Shown here one piece after another: positions 16,247-25,742 of a stretch of 64,000 nt of DNA. Position 1 is the stretch's first letter, and each line of letters begins with the position of its first letter. The DNA is from Bacteroidales bacterium F22 (GTDB lineage Bacteria > Bacteroidota > Bacteroidia > Bacteroidales > Bacteroidaceae). Below the pieces are notes generated by a model. The model was given only the letters and a program-made list of their open reading frames with translations, ran no database searches and was not told where the DNA came from. The DNA lies in NCBI GenBank assembly GCA_029541985.1, contig CP095414.1, positions 744,001-808,000 on the forward strand, in the 5' to 3' direction. Position numbers and translations under genes: made by a program.

Positions 16247-18076
16247 ATGAAAACAACCTATTTTTTTGCTTGCTTACCTATCATCAGTAGCTATTGCCAA
16301 GCAACCAGTGCTCAAATGAATACTATCCAAGATAGTTCAAATTCGGAGAAATTTAATATCTTGATTCTATTAGCAGATGATGCTGGGTTAGGAGATTATA
16401 GTTGTCAAGGAAATGAAATGGTTAAGACACCTAGGATAGATGCTTTAGCAAAACAATCGGCCCAATTCGACCGCTTCTATGTGTGCCCTGTATCAGCCCC
16501 TACCCGAGCTGAGTTTCTAACAGGACGCTACGCCTATAGAGGCGGAGTCATTGGAGTCACTGAAGGACGTGAGAGATTAGATCCTAATATTCCGACGATT
16601 GCTGACTATTTAAAGAAAGCAAGATATGCGACAGGTATTTTTGGCAAATGGCACAATGGCGGACAGTATCCCTACCACCCTAATGCAAGAGGTTTCGAGG
16701 AATTTTATGGCTATTGTTCAGGGCATTGGGGTAATTATTGGGCACCATTGCTAGAGCATAATGGCAAATTAGTGCATGGGCAGGGGTATCTAAGCGATGA
16801 CTTAACGTCACATGCTATCGACTTTATAAAGAAGAACAAAGAACAGAATTGGTTCTGCTATGTACCATTTAATATACCACATAGTCCCATGATGGTCACT
16901 GATTCATGGTGGAACTCTTGGGCAAATCGAGAAATCACACAACATGCTACTGACTCAACAAAGGAGGATGTGCTTCACAATAGAGCTGCTTTGGCATTGA
17001 TGGAAAATTTGGATTGGAATGTTGGCCGCTTATTGGATTGTTTAGATTCTCTGAACTTAACTAATCATACAATAGTTGTCTACTTTTCTGACAATGGCCC
17101 AAATGGACATCGTTACTGTAAAGGGTTAAAAGGAATAAAAGCAAATGTCGATGAAGGGGGCGTACGTTCACCCCTATTTATCAAGTGGGCAGACAAGAAA
17201 AAGAAAGGTGATCATATTAGTCAACTGACTGGATGTATCGATTTATTACCTACACTTCTTGATATCAGTGGTGCAAAATCGCAAATTAACTCTTTTCCTC
17301 AGTATCCCTTAGATGGTCTAAACCTAGCTAAACAACTTAGAGGTACGGAGGGTACCGTATCCCGAAGCTTATTAACATCATGGGGAGATGAGGCAGCTAT
17401 CCGTAAAGATTCGTTGCTGCTAACTAATGATGGTCAATGCTTTAATCTCCTGAAAGATCCAGCACAACATCATCCTTTAGATTTACAAGACGAAAGCATG
17501 AATACACAACTAGTTCATTATATGGATACTTTAGCTATTCTAAAACAAACCCTGTCGACTCCCTTCTTTACAGTGGGAGATCCTCGTGAAAAACAGGTCA
17601 AATTACCTGCTAGAGATGGAAAAGTACATGGAGCAGCTAGACGGTCAAACAAATTTCCAAACTGCAGTTATTTCACTAATTGGACTGATCCCCAAAAAGA
17701 TGCTTTTACTTGGCAAATTGATGTCATACAAAGTACAACATATGATCTCGTTTTACACTATCGATGCGAGCAAAGGTTACTTGGGAGTTCCATCAGTCTA
17801 ACAACGACTATTGGTAACGAAAAGAATGCGCTAAATCCTAATGCACTTCATCGCATATTAGCTACCTGGAGAGTAGATAAAGCATTTTACAAGCCAATGC
17901 TTGGAGCCGATTTAGATAGAGTACCTAGACAAGAAAGTTATTTCCCTTCATTCACAACTGTTGACTTAGGTCCGATTAACTTGCAGAAAGGCAAACAGAC
18001 GTTGATGCTCAAAGCTAATACAATCAAAGCAACTGAAGTGATGGATGTATATATGATAGAACTGAAACGTAGATAA
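16247..18076 (+). CDS. Secreted serine-type sulfatase
   Basis: 609 aa from the ATG at 16247, which gives a signal peptide (MKTTYFFACLPIISS ... SAQ); in-frame ATGs at 16238 and 16220 are alternatives. Alkaline phosphatase-type sulfatase fold: metal ligands DD at 44-45 (LLADDAGLGDY), formylglycine motif SAPTRAEFLTGR with Ser83 as the residue to be modified, GKWHNGG near 141, and the SDNGP metal site near 280. As a Ser-type enzyme it needs the radical SAM enzyme anSME, not seen in this window. The C-terminal 150 aa or so look like an added beta-sandwich. It removes sulfate from a glycan in the periplasm or outside; the substrate is not readable. It precedes the mannan locus but has its own promoter and may be unrelated. 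Confidence 0.9.
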   Translation: MKTTYFFACLPIISSYCQATSAQMNTIQDSSNSEKFNILILLADDAGLGDYSCQGNEMVKTPRIDALAKQSAQFDRFYVCPVSAPTRAEFLTGRYAYRGGVIGVTEGRERLDPNIPTIADYLKKARYATGIFGKWHNGGQYPYHPNARGFEEFYGYCSGHWGNYWAPLLEHNGKLVHGQGYLSDDLTSHAIDFIKKNKEQNWFCYVPFNIPHSPMMVTDSWWNSWANREITQHATDSTKEDVLHNRAALALMENLDWNVGRLLDCLDSLNLTNHTIVVYFSDNGPNGHRYCKGLKGIKANVDEGGVRSPLFIKWADKKKKGDHISQLTGCIDLLPTLLDISGAKSQINSFPQYPLDGLNLAKQLRGTEGTVSRSLLTSWGDEAAIRKDSLLLTNDGQCFNLLKDPAQHHPLDLQDESMNTQLVHYMDTLAILKQTLSTPFFTVGDPREKQVKLPARDGKVHGAARRSNKFPNCSYFTNWTDPQKDAFTWQIDVIQSTTYDLVLHYRCEQRLLGSSISLTTTIGNEKNALNPNALHRILATWRVDKAFYKPMLGADLDRVPRQESYFPSFTTVDLGPINLQKGKQTLMLKANTIKATEVMDVYMIELKRR

Positions 18077-18095
18077 GAGTCCCACTTTTTTTATG

Positions 18096-18103
18096 TATAT
18101 TTG
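18096..18103 (+). promoter_or_regulatory. -7 element for the AraC regulator gene
   Basis: TATATTTG matches TAnnTTTG, 33 nt before the ATG at 18136. No clear -33 element. Confidence 0.5.
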
Positions 18104-18135
18104 TTATACCGTAATACCTTTAGAGAAACGAATAC

Positions 18136-19026
18136 ATGGAAAGACAAAAAAAGACGATAATCCAAGAAATCACTCCGCTTTCGGATCAAGATTGCTTCTA
18201 CATAGCAGATAGAAAAAAAGCAGCTTTCACCTACCCTATACACAAGCATGAAGAATTTGAACTTAACTTCACAGAAAATGCAGCTGGTGTTAGACGAATC
18301 GTAGGTGACCATTCTGAGATTATAGGCAATTATGATTTGGTACTTATATGCAGTTCTAATCTTGAACATGTGTGGGAACAGCACGACTGTAAATCGGCAG
18401 AGATACGAGAAATCACAATTCAATTCTCAAAAAATTTCCTCGAACAATCGATTCTTTCGAAGAATCAATTTCTTCCTATAAAAAGGATGTTAGAAAAGGC
18501 TCAGAATGGATTGGCTTTTCCGATGAAAACCATTATTAAAGTGTATCACTTACTCGATAAGTTATCCAAGCAAAACAAAGGATTCTATGCTGTATTAGAT
18601 TTTTATTCGTTGCTTTACGAACTTTCTATCAGTGATGGGGCACATATATTGTCTTCCTCTTCATTTGCTAAAGCAGAGGTACATAGTGATAGTAGAAGGG
18701 TCTACAAAGTAGAAATGTATATCAATAAACATTTCAAAGAAGAAATCAGATTAGCCGAATTGGCTAAGCTGAGCGATATGTCTACCGGTTCATTCAGTAA
18801 ATTCTTCAAGAAGCGTACAGGACAGACACTCAGTGAATATCTTATTAATATTCGACTAGGTTATGCGGCTCGACAATTAGTCGAATCGACAATGTCTATA
18901 GCTGAAATCTGTTACGATAGTGGTTTCAATAATCTTTCTAATTTCAACCGCATATTTAAAAAAAGAAAAGGGATCTCACCTAAACAATTCCGTATGACAT
19001 TTTACAAGAAAAAAAGAATTATATAA
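18136..19026 (+). CDS. AraC-family regulator of the mannan locus
   Basis: 296 aa. N-terminal cupin-like sensor domain (about 20-120, with FTYPIHKHEEFELNF as the first metal/ligand strand), and a C-terminal pair of helix-turn-helix motifs (about 190-290): IRLAELAKLSDMSTGSFSKFFKKRTG and MSIAEICYDSGFNNLSNFNRIFKKRKG, followed by SPKQFR, the AraC/XylS signature. It is a one-component cytosolic regulator, unlike the hybrid two-component systems of many other glycan loci. It lies immediately upstream of susC, where a direct repeat with 21-bp period abuts the promoter; it most likely activates the mannan genes in response to a mannan-derived sugar (inference). Confidence 0.9.
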   Translation: MERQKKTIIQEITPLSDQDCFYIADRKKAAFTYPIHKHEEFELNFTENAAGVRRIVGDHSEIIGNYDLVLICSSNLEHVWEQHDCKSAEIREITIQFSKNFLEQSILSKNQFLPIKRMLEKAQNGLAFPMKTIIKVYHLLDKLSKQNKGFYAVLDFYSLLYELSISDGAHILSSSSFAKAEVHSDSRRVYKVEMYINKHFKEEIRLAELAKLSDMSTGSFSKFFKKRTGQTLSEYLINIRLGYAARQLVESTMSIAEICYDSGFNNLSNFNRIFKKRKGISPKQFRMTFYKKKRII

Positions 19027-19060
19027 TATTACTTTTTCAATACATAAAAAACAAATGACT

Positions 19061-19091
19061 CATAATAGTATCAATTTGTGACATAATAGTA
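19061..19091 (+). promoter_or_regulatory. Candidate AraC operator: direct repeat CATAATAGTA x2
   Basis: CATAATAGTA occurs at 19061-19070 and 19082-19091, a spacing of 21 bp (two helical turns) in the same orientation, the usual geometry for two half-sites of an AraC-family dimer. The second copy touches the candidate -33 element of susC. Confidence 0.6.
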
Positions 19092-19123
19092 CTTGATATA
19101 TTTACTAAAAGCACCTTTCTTTG
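19092..19123 (+). promoter_or_regulatory. susC promoter
   Basis: -33 CTTG (19092-19095), 20-nt spacer, -7 TTTCTTTG (19116-19123); each departs from the consensus by one base, as expected for an activator-dependent promoter. Leader about 120 nt. Confidence 0.55.
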
Positions 19124-19253
19124 TACTGTTAATCTTATCAGCTATCAAAGACATCTCTACAAGAAGTAGTGCACGCTGACATGTCGATTTGTTCTTCTTT
19201 GAGTGATTGGATTTACAACATTATTAATTCTATCAAACTTAAAGCTAATATTT

Positions 19254-22200
19254 ATGAGACATTTAAATCTTTGGATTTGTAGCATAGTCATTTGTCTATC
19301 GGGATATGCACAAGCCAAGACAGTGAATGGGTTAGTAGTAGATGACAAGACGGATGAAGTTTTGATCGGAGCTACTATTCTCGAGGTAGGTACCAATAAC
19401 GGTGTCATAACAAATCTAGATGGAAAATTCACCATCGCGCTCTCCCATGAAAATGCAACAATCGAAATTAGTTATGTCGGTTACTCTTCACAAACCGTCC
19501 AAGCAAAAGATGGCATAGTCATTAGACTAAAACCAGATGCTTTAGCGCTCGATGAAGTTGTGGTCGTAGGATATGGTGTCATGAGAAAGAGTGATCTGAC
19601 TGGTGCTGTAACGAAAGTAAAAGCAGATGAACTAGGTAAAGTAGCCAATGTAGATGTGTCACAAGCACTGCAAGGAAAAGTAGCTGGTGTGAACATACAG
19701 ATGAATTCAGGAGAACCTGGAGCTGGTACCAAGGTTCGTATCCGTGGGGTGGGAACCATTAACAGTTCGGGGCCTCTATATGTTGTAGATGGTTTTCCTG
19801 TAGGAGATATCTCCCATCTTGCTCCGAATGACATTGAGAGTATAGAAGTTCTCAAAGACGCATCAGCAACCGCTATTTATGGTAGTAGGGGTGCGAATGG
19901 TGTAATCATGGTCAAAACAAAAAGCGGTGCTAGAGATCAGAAAGTAAGCGTTAAGTTTAATGCCTATGTATCTGTAGCTCAAGTAGTAGATCAACTTGAC
20001 ATGGCCAATGCAAGCGAATACACATTACTGAAGCGAGAGGCCATGAACAATGCAAATACGCCCATGAGTAGTCAATGGGATAATATTATGTCTCTTGTCG
20101 AAGAAAGTGATGCGGTTGGAACAAATTGGCAAGATGAAATATTCAGAGATGCTGTGACACAAAACTATAATGTAGGTATTTCAGGTGGTGGTACGAAAAA
20201 TAAATATGATATCGGTTTGACGTATGCTTCAGAAAATGGTATTGTCAAAAACACGTATTTAGATAAGTTTATGGCTCACATAAACAACGAGTATTCGTTC
20301 ACTGATAATGTCAAGTTAGGAACCAATCTATTTTATTCTAACTATAAAAAAACAGGAAATAATAGTGATTACTATTCAGGCCCTTTGGTTGGTGCATTAC
20401 GTGCAGACCCTATTTCTGCTGCTTGGGATCCTTATACCAATGACTTTGGAGAAGTCTATTTTACTTATGGAACCAATCCAGCAAGAGCAGTAGAGGAGAA
20501 CAAGTATAAAGACAATGAAGAGAATCGTTTCTTAATCAATACCTATCTGCAGGTAAACAATCTCTTCAAGGTGAATGGATTATCTTTCAGGGCACAGTTT
20601 GGCGAGAAACTCGTATTCTCTAAAACAAAGAACTACGAACCTGAATTCTTTGTTACAACGGATCAGAACAGACTTCAAAGTAGCTTGTACTCTAAACGAG
20701 CAGACACTAAAGATTGGTCGACTTCTGAATATTTTAGTTACAATCATACTTTTGGGAAACACACAATCAACGCTATGGCAGGTATGGAGGTTCAAAAATT
20801 TGAAAGCACCTACAATGACATCAAAGTGTATGATGTGCCTGAAGATGCTGATCTAAGGTATATCTCAGCTTCTTCAAATACCACTCAATTTGTTGCCGGT
20901 GGATTGAAATATCATTCATCTCTTCTGTCTTATTTCTCAAGAGCCAATTACAATTATGACAACCGATACTTACTCACAGCAACCATGCGCGCTGATGGAT
21001 CGTCTAAATTTGTTGACCATTGGGGCTATTTTCCTTCATTTTCTGCAGGATGGAATATTTACCAAGAAAATTTTATGCAAGAGACAAAGAGTTGGTTATC
21101 ACAATTAAAACTACGAGCTGGATGGGGACAAGTGGGAAATCAAAATGCAGCAGGTAATCATGACTATGTAGCTTTGATGTCCAACGGATACACTTATGTT
21201 TTTGGAGATCAACCAGTAGATGGTGCTATACAACAGAAGATTGCGAACAAAGAACTTTCATGGGAGACTTCTGAACAATACAATGTAGGAATTGATGCTG
21301 GATTCTTTGATAATAAACTGACAGGAACCTTAGATCTTTTCATACGAAATACCAATGATATGATTTTGTCGACTCCTATCCCTATGTATGCTGGTTTCTG
21401 GAAACCAAACACAAATGCTGGTTCTGTAAAGAATTCTGGAGCAGAAATCTCTATAAATCACACAAACAAGATAGGTGATTTTAACTATAATGTTGGATTC
21501 AATATCTCGTATATAAAAAATGAAGTAACTAGCATCGGTGGAGGTGACCCAATCGAAGGAGGAGCTGTATCTAGAGTAGGAAATACGACCCTGACTCGTG
21601 AAGGAGGAGAAATCGGCATGTTTTATGGATACCAGACTGATGGGCTATTCAATACTGAGGATGAATTAGCATCATGGGTCAATGCCGAAGGTACTCCTAT
21701 TCAACCGAATGCAGGTCTTGGAGATGTCAAATTTATAGACCAAGATGGAAATGGTAAAATTGATGAGGAAGACCGAGTGGATTTAGGTTCTGCCATTCCA
21801 GACTTCACTTACGGAATAAATGCTTCTGCATCATACAAAAATTTCGATCTGAATATATCTCTTCAAGGCACTCAGGGCAACGAGATAGTAAACGGTATGT
21901 ATTTCATTCTTTATTCTTCTGATATGAGCGAGTGGAACGTATGCACAGACATGCTTAATCGATGGACGCCTGACAATGCCTCATCAAACACACCCCGAGT
22001 GATTGCAAGTGACCCTAATAAAAATGGCCGATTTTCTGACCGATATGTGGAGGATGGGAGCTATCTACGCATCCGTAATGTCCAGTTAGGATATACACTA
22101 CCCTCTTCATTGGTAAACAAAGTAGCTATACAAGGACTTCGCCTATATCTTTCTTGTGACAACCTATATACTTGGACTAATTATTCAGGTTATGACCCTG

Positions 22201-22295
22201 AAGTAGCAGGAGACAATGATTTGGGAGCTGGAGTAGATATTGCTACCTATCCTATCCCTCGTACATTAACCGTTGGTGTCAATGTCACTTTCTAA
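19254..22295 (+). CDS. SusC/RagA-type TonB-dependent transporter
   Basis: 1013 aa from the ATG at 19254 (the frame also has a GTG at 19203, but the later ATG gives the signal peptide MRHLNLWICSIVICLSGYAQA). Order: signal peptide, carboxypeptidase-D-like regulatory domain (about 22-100, VNGLVVDDKTDEVLIGATI), the EVVVVGYG box that begins SusC plugs, plug domain with SYGSRGANGVIMVKTK-type segment (AIYGSRGANGVIMVKTK near 205), then a 22-strand barrel ending in a terminal aromatic strand VGVNVTF. Forms the outer-membrane import complex with the SusD lipoprotein directly downstream; by context it imports manno-oligosaccharides. High confidence in family, inference for substrate. Confidence 0.96.
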   Translation: MRHLNLWICSIVICLSGYAQAKTVNGLVVDDKTDEVLIGATILEVGTNNGVITNLDGKFTIALSHENATIEISYVGYSSQTVQAKDGIVIRLKPDALALDEVVVVGYGVMRKSDLTGAVTKVKADELGKVANVDVSQALQGKVAGVNIQMNSGEPGAGTKVRIRGVGTINSSGPLYVVDGFPVGDISHLAPNDIESIEVLKDASATAIYGSRGANGVIMVKTKSGARDQKVSVKFNAYVSVAQVVDQLDMANASEYTLLKREAMNNANTPMSSQWDNIMSLVEESDAVGTNWQDEIFRDAVTQNYNVGISGGGTKNKYDIGLTYASENGIVKNTYLDKFMAHINNEYSFTDNVKLGTNLFYSNYKKTGNNSDYYSGPLVGALRADPISAAWDPYTNDFGEVYFTYGTNPARAVEENKYKDNEENRFLINTYLQVNNLFKVNGLSFRAQFGEKLVFSKTKNYEPEFFVTTDQNRLQSSLYSKRADTKDWSTSEYFSYNHTFGKHTINAMAGMEVQKFESTYNDIKVYDVPEDADLRYISASSNTTQFVAGGLKYHSSLLSYFSRANYNYDNRYLLTATMRADGSSKFVDHWGYFPSFSAGWNIYQENFMQETKSWLSQLKLRAGWGQVGNQNAAGNHDYVALMSNGYTYVFGDQPVDGAIQQKIANKELSWETSEQYNVGIDAGFFDNKLTGTLDLFIRNTNDMILSTPIPMYAGFWKPNTNAGSVKNSGAEISINHTNKIGDFNYNVGFNISYIKNEVTSIGGGDPIEGGAVSRVGNTTLTREGGEIGMFYGYQTDGLFNTEDELASWVNAEGTPIQPNAGLGDVKFIDQDGNGKIDEEDRVDLGSAIPDFTYGINASASYKNFDLNISLQGTQGNEIVNGMYFILYSSDMSEWNVCTDMLNRWTPDNASSNTPRVIASDPNKNGRFSDRYVEDGSYLRIRNVQLGYTLPSSLVNKVAIQGLRLYLSCDNLYTWTNYSGYDPEVAGDNDLGAGVDIATYPIPRTLTVGVNVTF

Positions 22296-22326
22296 TACTT
22301 AGTCAAATAATATAAAGAGAACAATT

Positions 22327-24009
22327 ATGAAATTTCAATTATATACTACCTTTATTGCAGCAGCATTGACTCTTGGAAGCTGTGATGATTTTATTGAATT
22401 AGATCCTCAGGGACAAGAGACGACTTCTAGCTATATGGATACGCAGAATAATGCCATCACTCAAATCAATGGTATCTATGACCTTCTAGGACAAAGTGAA
22501 GGACAAGGACCAGATTATCAGTGGATGGATCATCATTATGAGTTTTTCTTTGGAAGCATCTTAAGTGATGACTCAGAAAAAGGCTCTAAACCTGGTGATA
22601 AGACTGATTTAACCGATTGGCTGAACTGGAATTTTGATGGAAACTTCACTGATTCCAAAGCTTTCTGGGTACATGGATTTTGGGGAGTATCTAGGTGCAA
22701 CAATGCCCTAGATGCACTTAAGATGTCACAAATTGATGAGACCTTAAAAGCACGTCTCAAAGGAGAAGCACTTTTTCTAAGAGGGTATTATTACTTTTAC
22801 TTACTTCGTCATTTTGGTGGAGTGCCTTTATTTAATGAGACACTCCCCGTCAGTCAGTATGGAAAGGTCAAAAGAGCAACTGTACATGAGACGCTTGACT
22901 TTATCGTGAATGATTTTGAGGAAGCATCCAAGCTCTTACCTACACGTAGCGAATATGCCGATGCAGATATGGGGCGCGCCACTACTGGAGCAGCAAAAGC
23001 TTTCGAAGCTAGAGTACTTATGTATCAGGCTGGAGTGGATAATGAAGTTGATGAGATGGCTACGTGGAAGCAAGTATATGACTGTACGCAAGAGGTCATC
23101 AATAGCAATGAATATGCACTGATGAGTAATTTTGCTAAACTCTTTGAGATAGAAAATAAGAACTGCGTAGAATCCATCTTCGAGATTCAGACTTATGAAA
23201 ATGGAGTATCTGATGCTCCTGGATCTACTGGAGTAGCTTATTGTTTATTTCAAGGGAACCGTAAAGCAAATGAAAATGCTAATCAAGGCTGGGGATTCAA
23301 TAATCCAACCCAAAATCTAGTCAATGCTTTCGACCCTACAGACCCGAGATTGAGCTGTACTGTATACGGTATCGGATTCGACTCGAATATTCTTTATGGA
23401 CAAAAGATGGAATATGACCGATCACAAATGGGTACTAACTATTTTAATAGGAAAGCAGCACTCAGTTACAAACCGATAGAATCAACCTCTGTTGATTTTA
23501 ATATCATCCTGATGCGTTATGCGGATGTATTACTCATGGATGCTGAATCAGCCTATCATCTAGGCAACGAATCTCAAGCCCAGAAAGAGCTAAAATTAGT
23601 TCGTGAGAGAGCTAAAAGTTCCACTTACTGCAAGGGATATTCTGAAGGGGACAAAGATGGCTTTACCACTCCCGATAGTACGCCTAACATAGATACTGAT
23701 ACTTCTAAACTCTCGGGAAATGCACTTCTCAATGCTATTTGGTTAGAACGAAGAGTCGAGTTAGCTATGGAAAATTTACGTACTTGGGATTTAATCCGTC
23801 AAGGAAGATATCTATCAGTTGTAAATCAAGTGAAAAATCTTGACAGAGTAAACAATGCAAGTGAAGAGGAGATCTACTACCCTAACTTCAAGACGAACTG
23901 TGAGAGACACTGTCTGGGGATAGAACAAGGAGTAAAAGTCCCTGTTCCTGTATTAACAATTCCTTCTACAGAAGTGACTGCTTGGAATATAGAACAGAAT
24001 CCTTTGTAA
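22327..24009 (+). CDS. SusD/RagB-type outer-membrane glycan-binding lipoprotein
   Basis: 560 aa. Lipobox LGSC with Cys19 followed by DD, a surface-export type N-terminus, then FIELDPQGQETTSSYMDT, the canonical SusD start. TPR-like helices follow (ALFLRGYYYFYLLRHFGGVPL near residue 150; ADVLLMDAESAYHLGNESQAQKELKLVRERA near 405) and LNAIWLERRVELAMENLRTWDLIRQG near 475, the SusD C-terminal signature. Acts as the lid of the SusC barrel. Starts 31 nt after susC. Confidence 0.96.
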   Translation: MKFQLYTTFIAAALTLGSCDDFIELDPQGQETTSSYMDTQNNAITQINGIYDLLGQSEGQGPDYQWMDHHYEFFFGSILSDDSEKGSKPGDKTDLTDWLNWNFDGNFTDSKAFWVHGFWGVSRCNNALDALKMSQIDETLKARLKGEALFLRGYYYFYLLRHFGGVPLFNETLPVSQYGKVKRATVHETLDFIVNDFEEASKLLPTRSEYADADMGRATTGAAKAFEARVLMYQAGVDNEVDEMATWKQVYDCTQEVINSNEYALMSNFAKLFEIENKNCVESIFEIQTYENGVSDAPGSTGVAYCLFQGNRKANENANQGWGFNNPTQNLVNAFDPTDPRLSCTVYGIGFDSNILYGQKMEYDRSQMGTNYFNRKAALSYKPIESTSVDFNIILMRYADVLLMDAESAYHLGNESQAQKELKLVRERAKSSTYCKGYSEGDKDGFTTPDSTPNIDTDTSKLSGNALLNAIWLERRVELAMENLRTWDLIRQGRYLSVVNQVKNLDRVNNASEEEIYYPNFKTNCERHCLGIEQGVKVPVPVLTIPSTEVTAWNIEQNPL

Positions 24010-24054
24010 GAGTTAAGATTAAAAGACAACGAATCAAAACTGAAAGATACAATT

Positions 24055-25725
24055 ATGAAAAAAAATAAATATCCTATTTTATTGGTTATATTGACATGCT
24101 TACTCATGGCATGTAGCTCAGATAAATTTGGAGAAGATTATGATATTAATTTACCTGCTTCATCTGTAACCGAATTTACACCTATAAAACAATATGTTGA
24201 TGAGATTGTGACGCTATCTGGTATTCATATGGACATGGTAGAGAAAATCAATCTTGGAGCTATCAATTGTGATATCCTATCTCAAGATGACACTACACTT
24301 ACTTTTAAAGTAAATCGTAGTGCTGAAAGAGCTAAGATTGCAGTGACAAACAAATATGGACGTCGATTCGTCACTGACGAGTATTTTCAACCAAGATATT
24401 TTGCTGCTTCTGTTGCTTCTTGGCCTACTGAATTGGTTATGGGTGAAGCGTTTACTCTAGAGGGAGAGAACTTGGATTTACTGGACAAAGTAAGTGTCGA
24501 TGGACATACAGTCTTTGCACAGGGAGCAGCTGATACTTCAAAGATAAAATTTATGCTTACTGGATTCACTCCTTCAAGTGCTAATCTTGTCATCAAGGTT
24601 CTGGATAAATCGGGGAATACTATAGAATCGGAACCTATAGCAGTTAAAAATGCACAAATTGGAGATACTTCTTACAAGCCTATCGAAAGCATCATACTTG
24701 CTGACTGGGACCAAGTGATTCCTTCTTATGAAGCTGGTTGGGGAGATTCACCCTTTGAATCTGGTATTAATCTAAGTGGTGTCTCTAAGATCTTTGGAAA
24801 CTATTACACACTCAAAGCAATGGCAGGGAATGCGTGGGATGGATGCTACCAACAGATTGTCATGAACAACGAAGGAAAGGGAATCGCTCTAAGTGAATTT
24901 CATGATCCATATATCACTTTTATGATCAATACGAATGGCAAACGGGGTTATATAAATCCTAAAATTGGTGATGTAGACAAACATTTCTACGGAAGTCCAC
25001 ATTATGATGATAATTATGTCATTCAAACTGACGGATGGGAATGGCGGTCATACAGTTTATCTGAGATGGGATTTACACTATCAGATATTGCTGCGGGTGA
25101 TGCAATGACACTCTTAGTCAGGGGAGGAAACGTAGCGGTCAGTGAGCCTTTTGAAGTCAATATAGATCAAGTGATGATTACAGATGGATACCTCAACCCT
25201 TCTGCTGTATTTGATTTTGAAGATGTTTCCTTGTTAACTGCTGAAGGTGTACAACCACTTACTTGGACAGATGGTACTGGGATGGATTCATTTAACAATG
25301 ATAGTTATCTCACGATGAAAGTATCCGCTGCTAATGTGTCTGGTGCATGGGATGAATTGGCTAAATTGACTGTAAATGATCCAGTGAATCTTAGTAATGG
25401 ATTTGATAATGGAATCTATGTCAACTTTCTAGTCAATACAGCTGGAAAATCGGGATATCTACAGTTCTTATTGAACCAAGGAGAGTCTAAGACTTGGTCA
25501 AACTTCTCCGGTACATCATATGGTGACGACTATATGTTAGCCCCTACCCTCAATGGCTGGGAATGGCGTTCTTATCGTCTTGATGATATACTTGACAAAA
25601 TTAAAAACATCAATTTCACTGATGACTTCACATTAGGTATTCAATTTAAAAGTGGAAATAATGGTGTCAACGATGTAGAGGTCAATATGGATTACTTATT
25701 TTTCTCTGCAGTTCCTATCAACTAA
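24055..25725 (+). CDS. Surface glycan-binding lipoprotein with duplicated C-terminal module
   Basis: 556 aa. Lipobox LLMAC, Cys20, then SSDKFGED. Two IPT/TIG-type Ig domains occupy about 35-200 (TPIKQYVDEIVTLSGIHMDMV and PTELVMGEAFTLEGENLDLL). The rest is two similar modules of about 165 aa (220-380 and 385-556), each starting with a DFE/ADWD strand and containing the shared GWEWRSYSL / GWEWRSYRL segment and a final beta strand FEVNIDQVMI / VEVNMDYLFF. The modules look carbohydrate-binding, with many exposed aromatics. Its place after susD is that of the SusE/SusF or SGBP position, so it probably binds beta-mannan at the cell surface. The family is recognised as glycan-binding surface protein; ligand is inferred from context. 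Confidence 0.8.
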   Translation: MKKNKYPILLVILTCLLMACSSDKFGEDYDINLPASSVTEFTPIKQYVDEIVTLSGIHMDMVEKINLGAINCDILSQDDTTLTFKVNRSAERAKIAVTNKYGRRFVTDEYFQPRYFAASVASWPTELVMGEAFTLEGENLDLLDKVSVDGHTVFAQGAADTSKIKFMLTGFTPSSANLVIKVLDKSGNTIESEPIAVKNAQIGDTSYKPIESIILADWDQVIPSYEAGWGDSPFESGINLSGVSKIFGNYYTLKAMAGNAWDGCYQQIVMNNEGKGIALSEFHDPYITFMINTNGKRGYINPKIGDVDKHFYGSPHYDDNYVIQTDGWEWRSYSLSEMGFTLSDIAAGDAMTLLVRGGNVAVSEPFEVNIDQVMITDGYLNPSAVFDFEDVSLLTAEGVQPLTWTDGTGMDSFNNDSYLTMKVSAANVSGAWDELAKLTVNDPVNLSNGFDNGIYVNFLVNTAGKSGYLQFLLNQGESKTWSNFSGTSYGDDYMLAPTLNGWEWRSYRLDDILDKIKNINFTDDFTLGIQFKSGNNGVNDVEVNMDYLFFSAVPIN

Positions 25726-25742
25726 ATAACAATGAAGTTTTA

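Noticed and set aside
19203-19253. GTG-started N-terminal extension of SusC
   Set aside because: The ATG at 19254 directly starts a standard signal peptide; the extension would spoil it.
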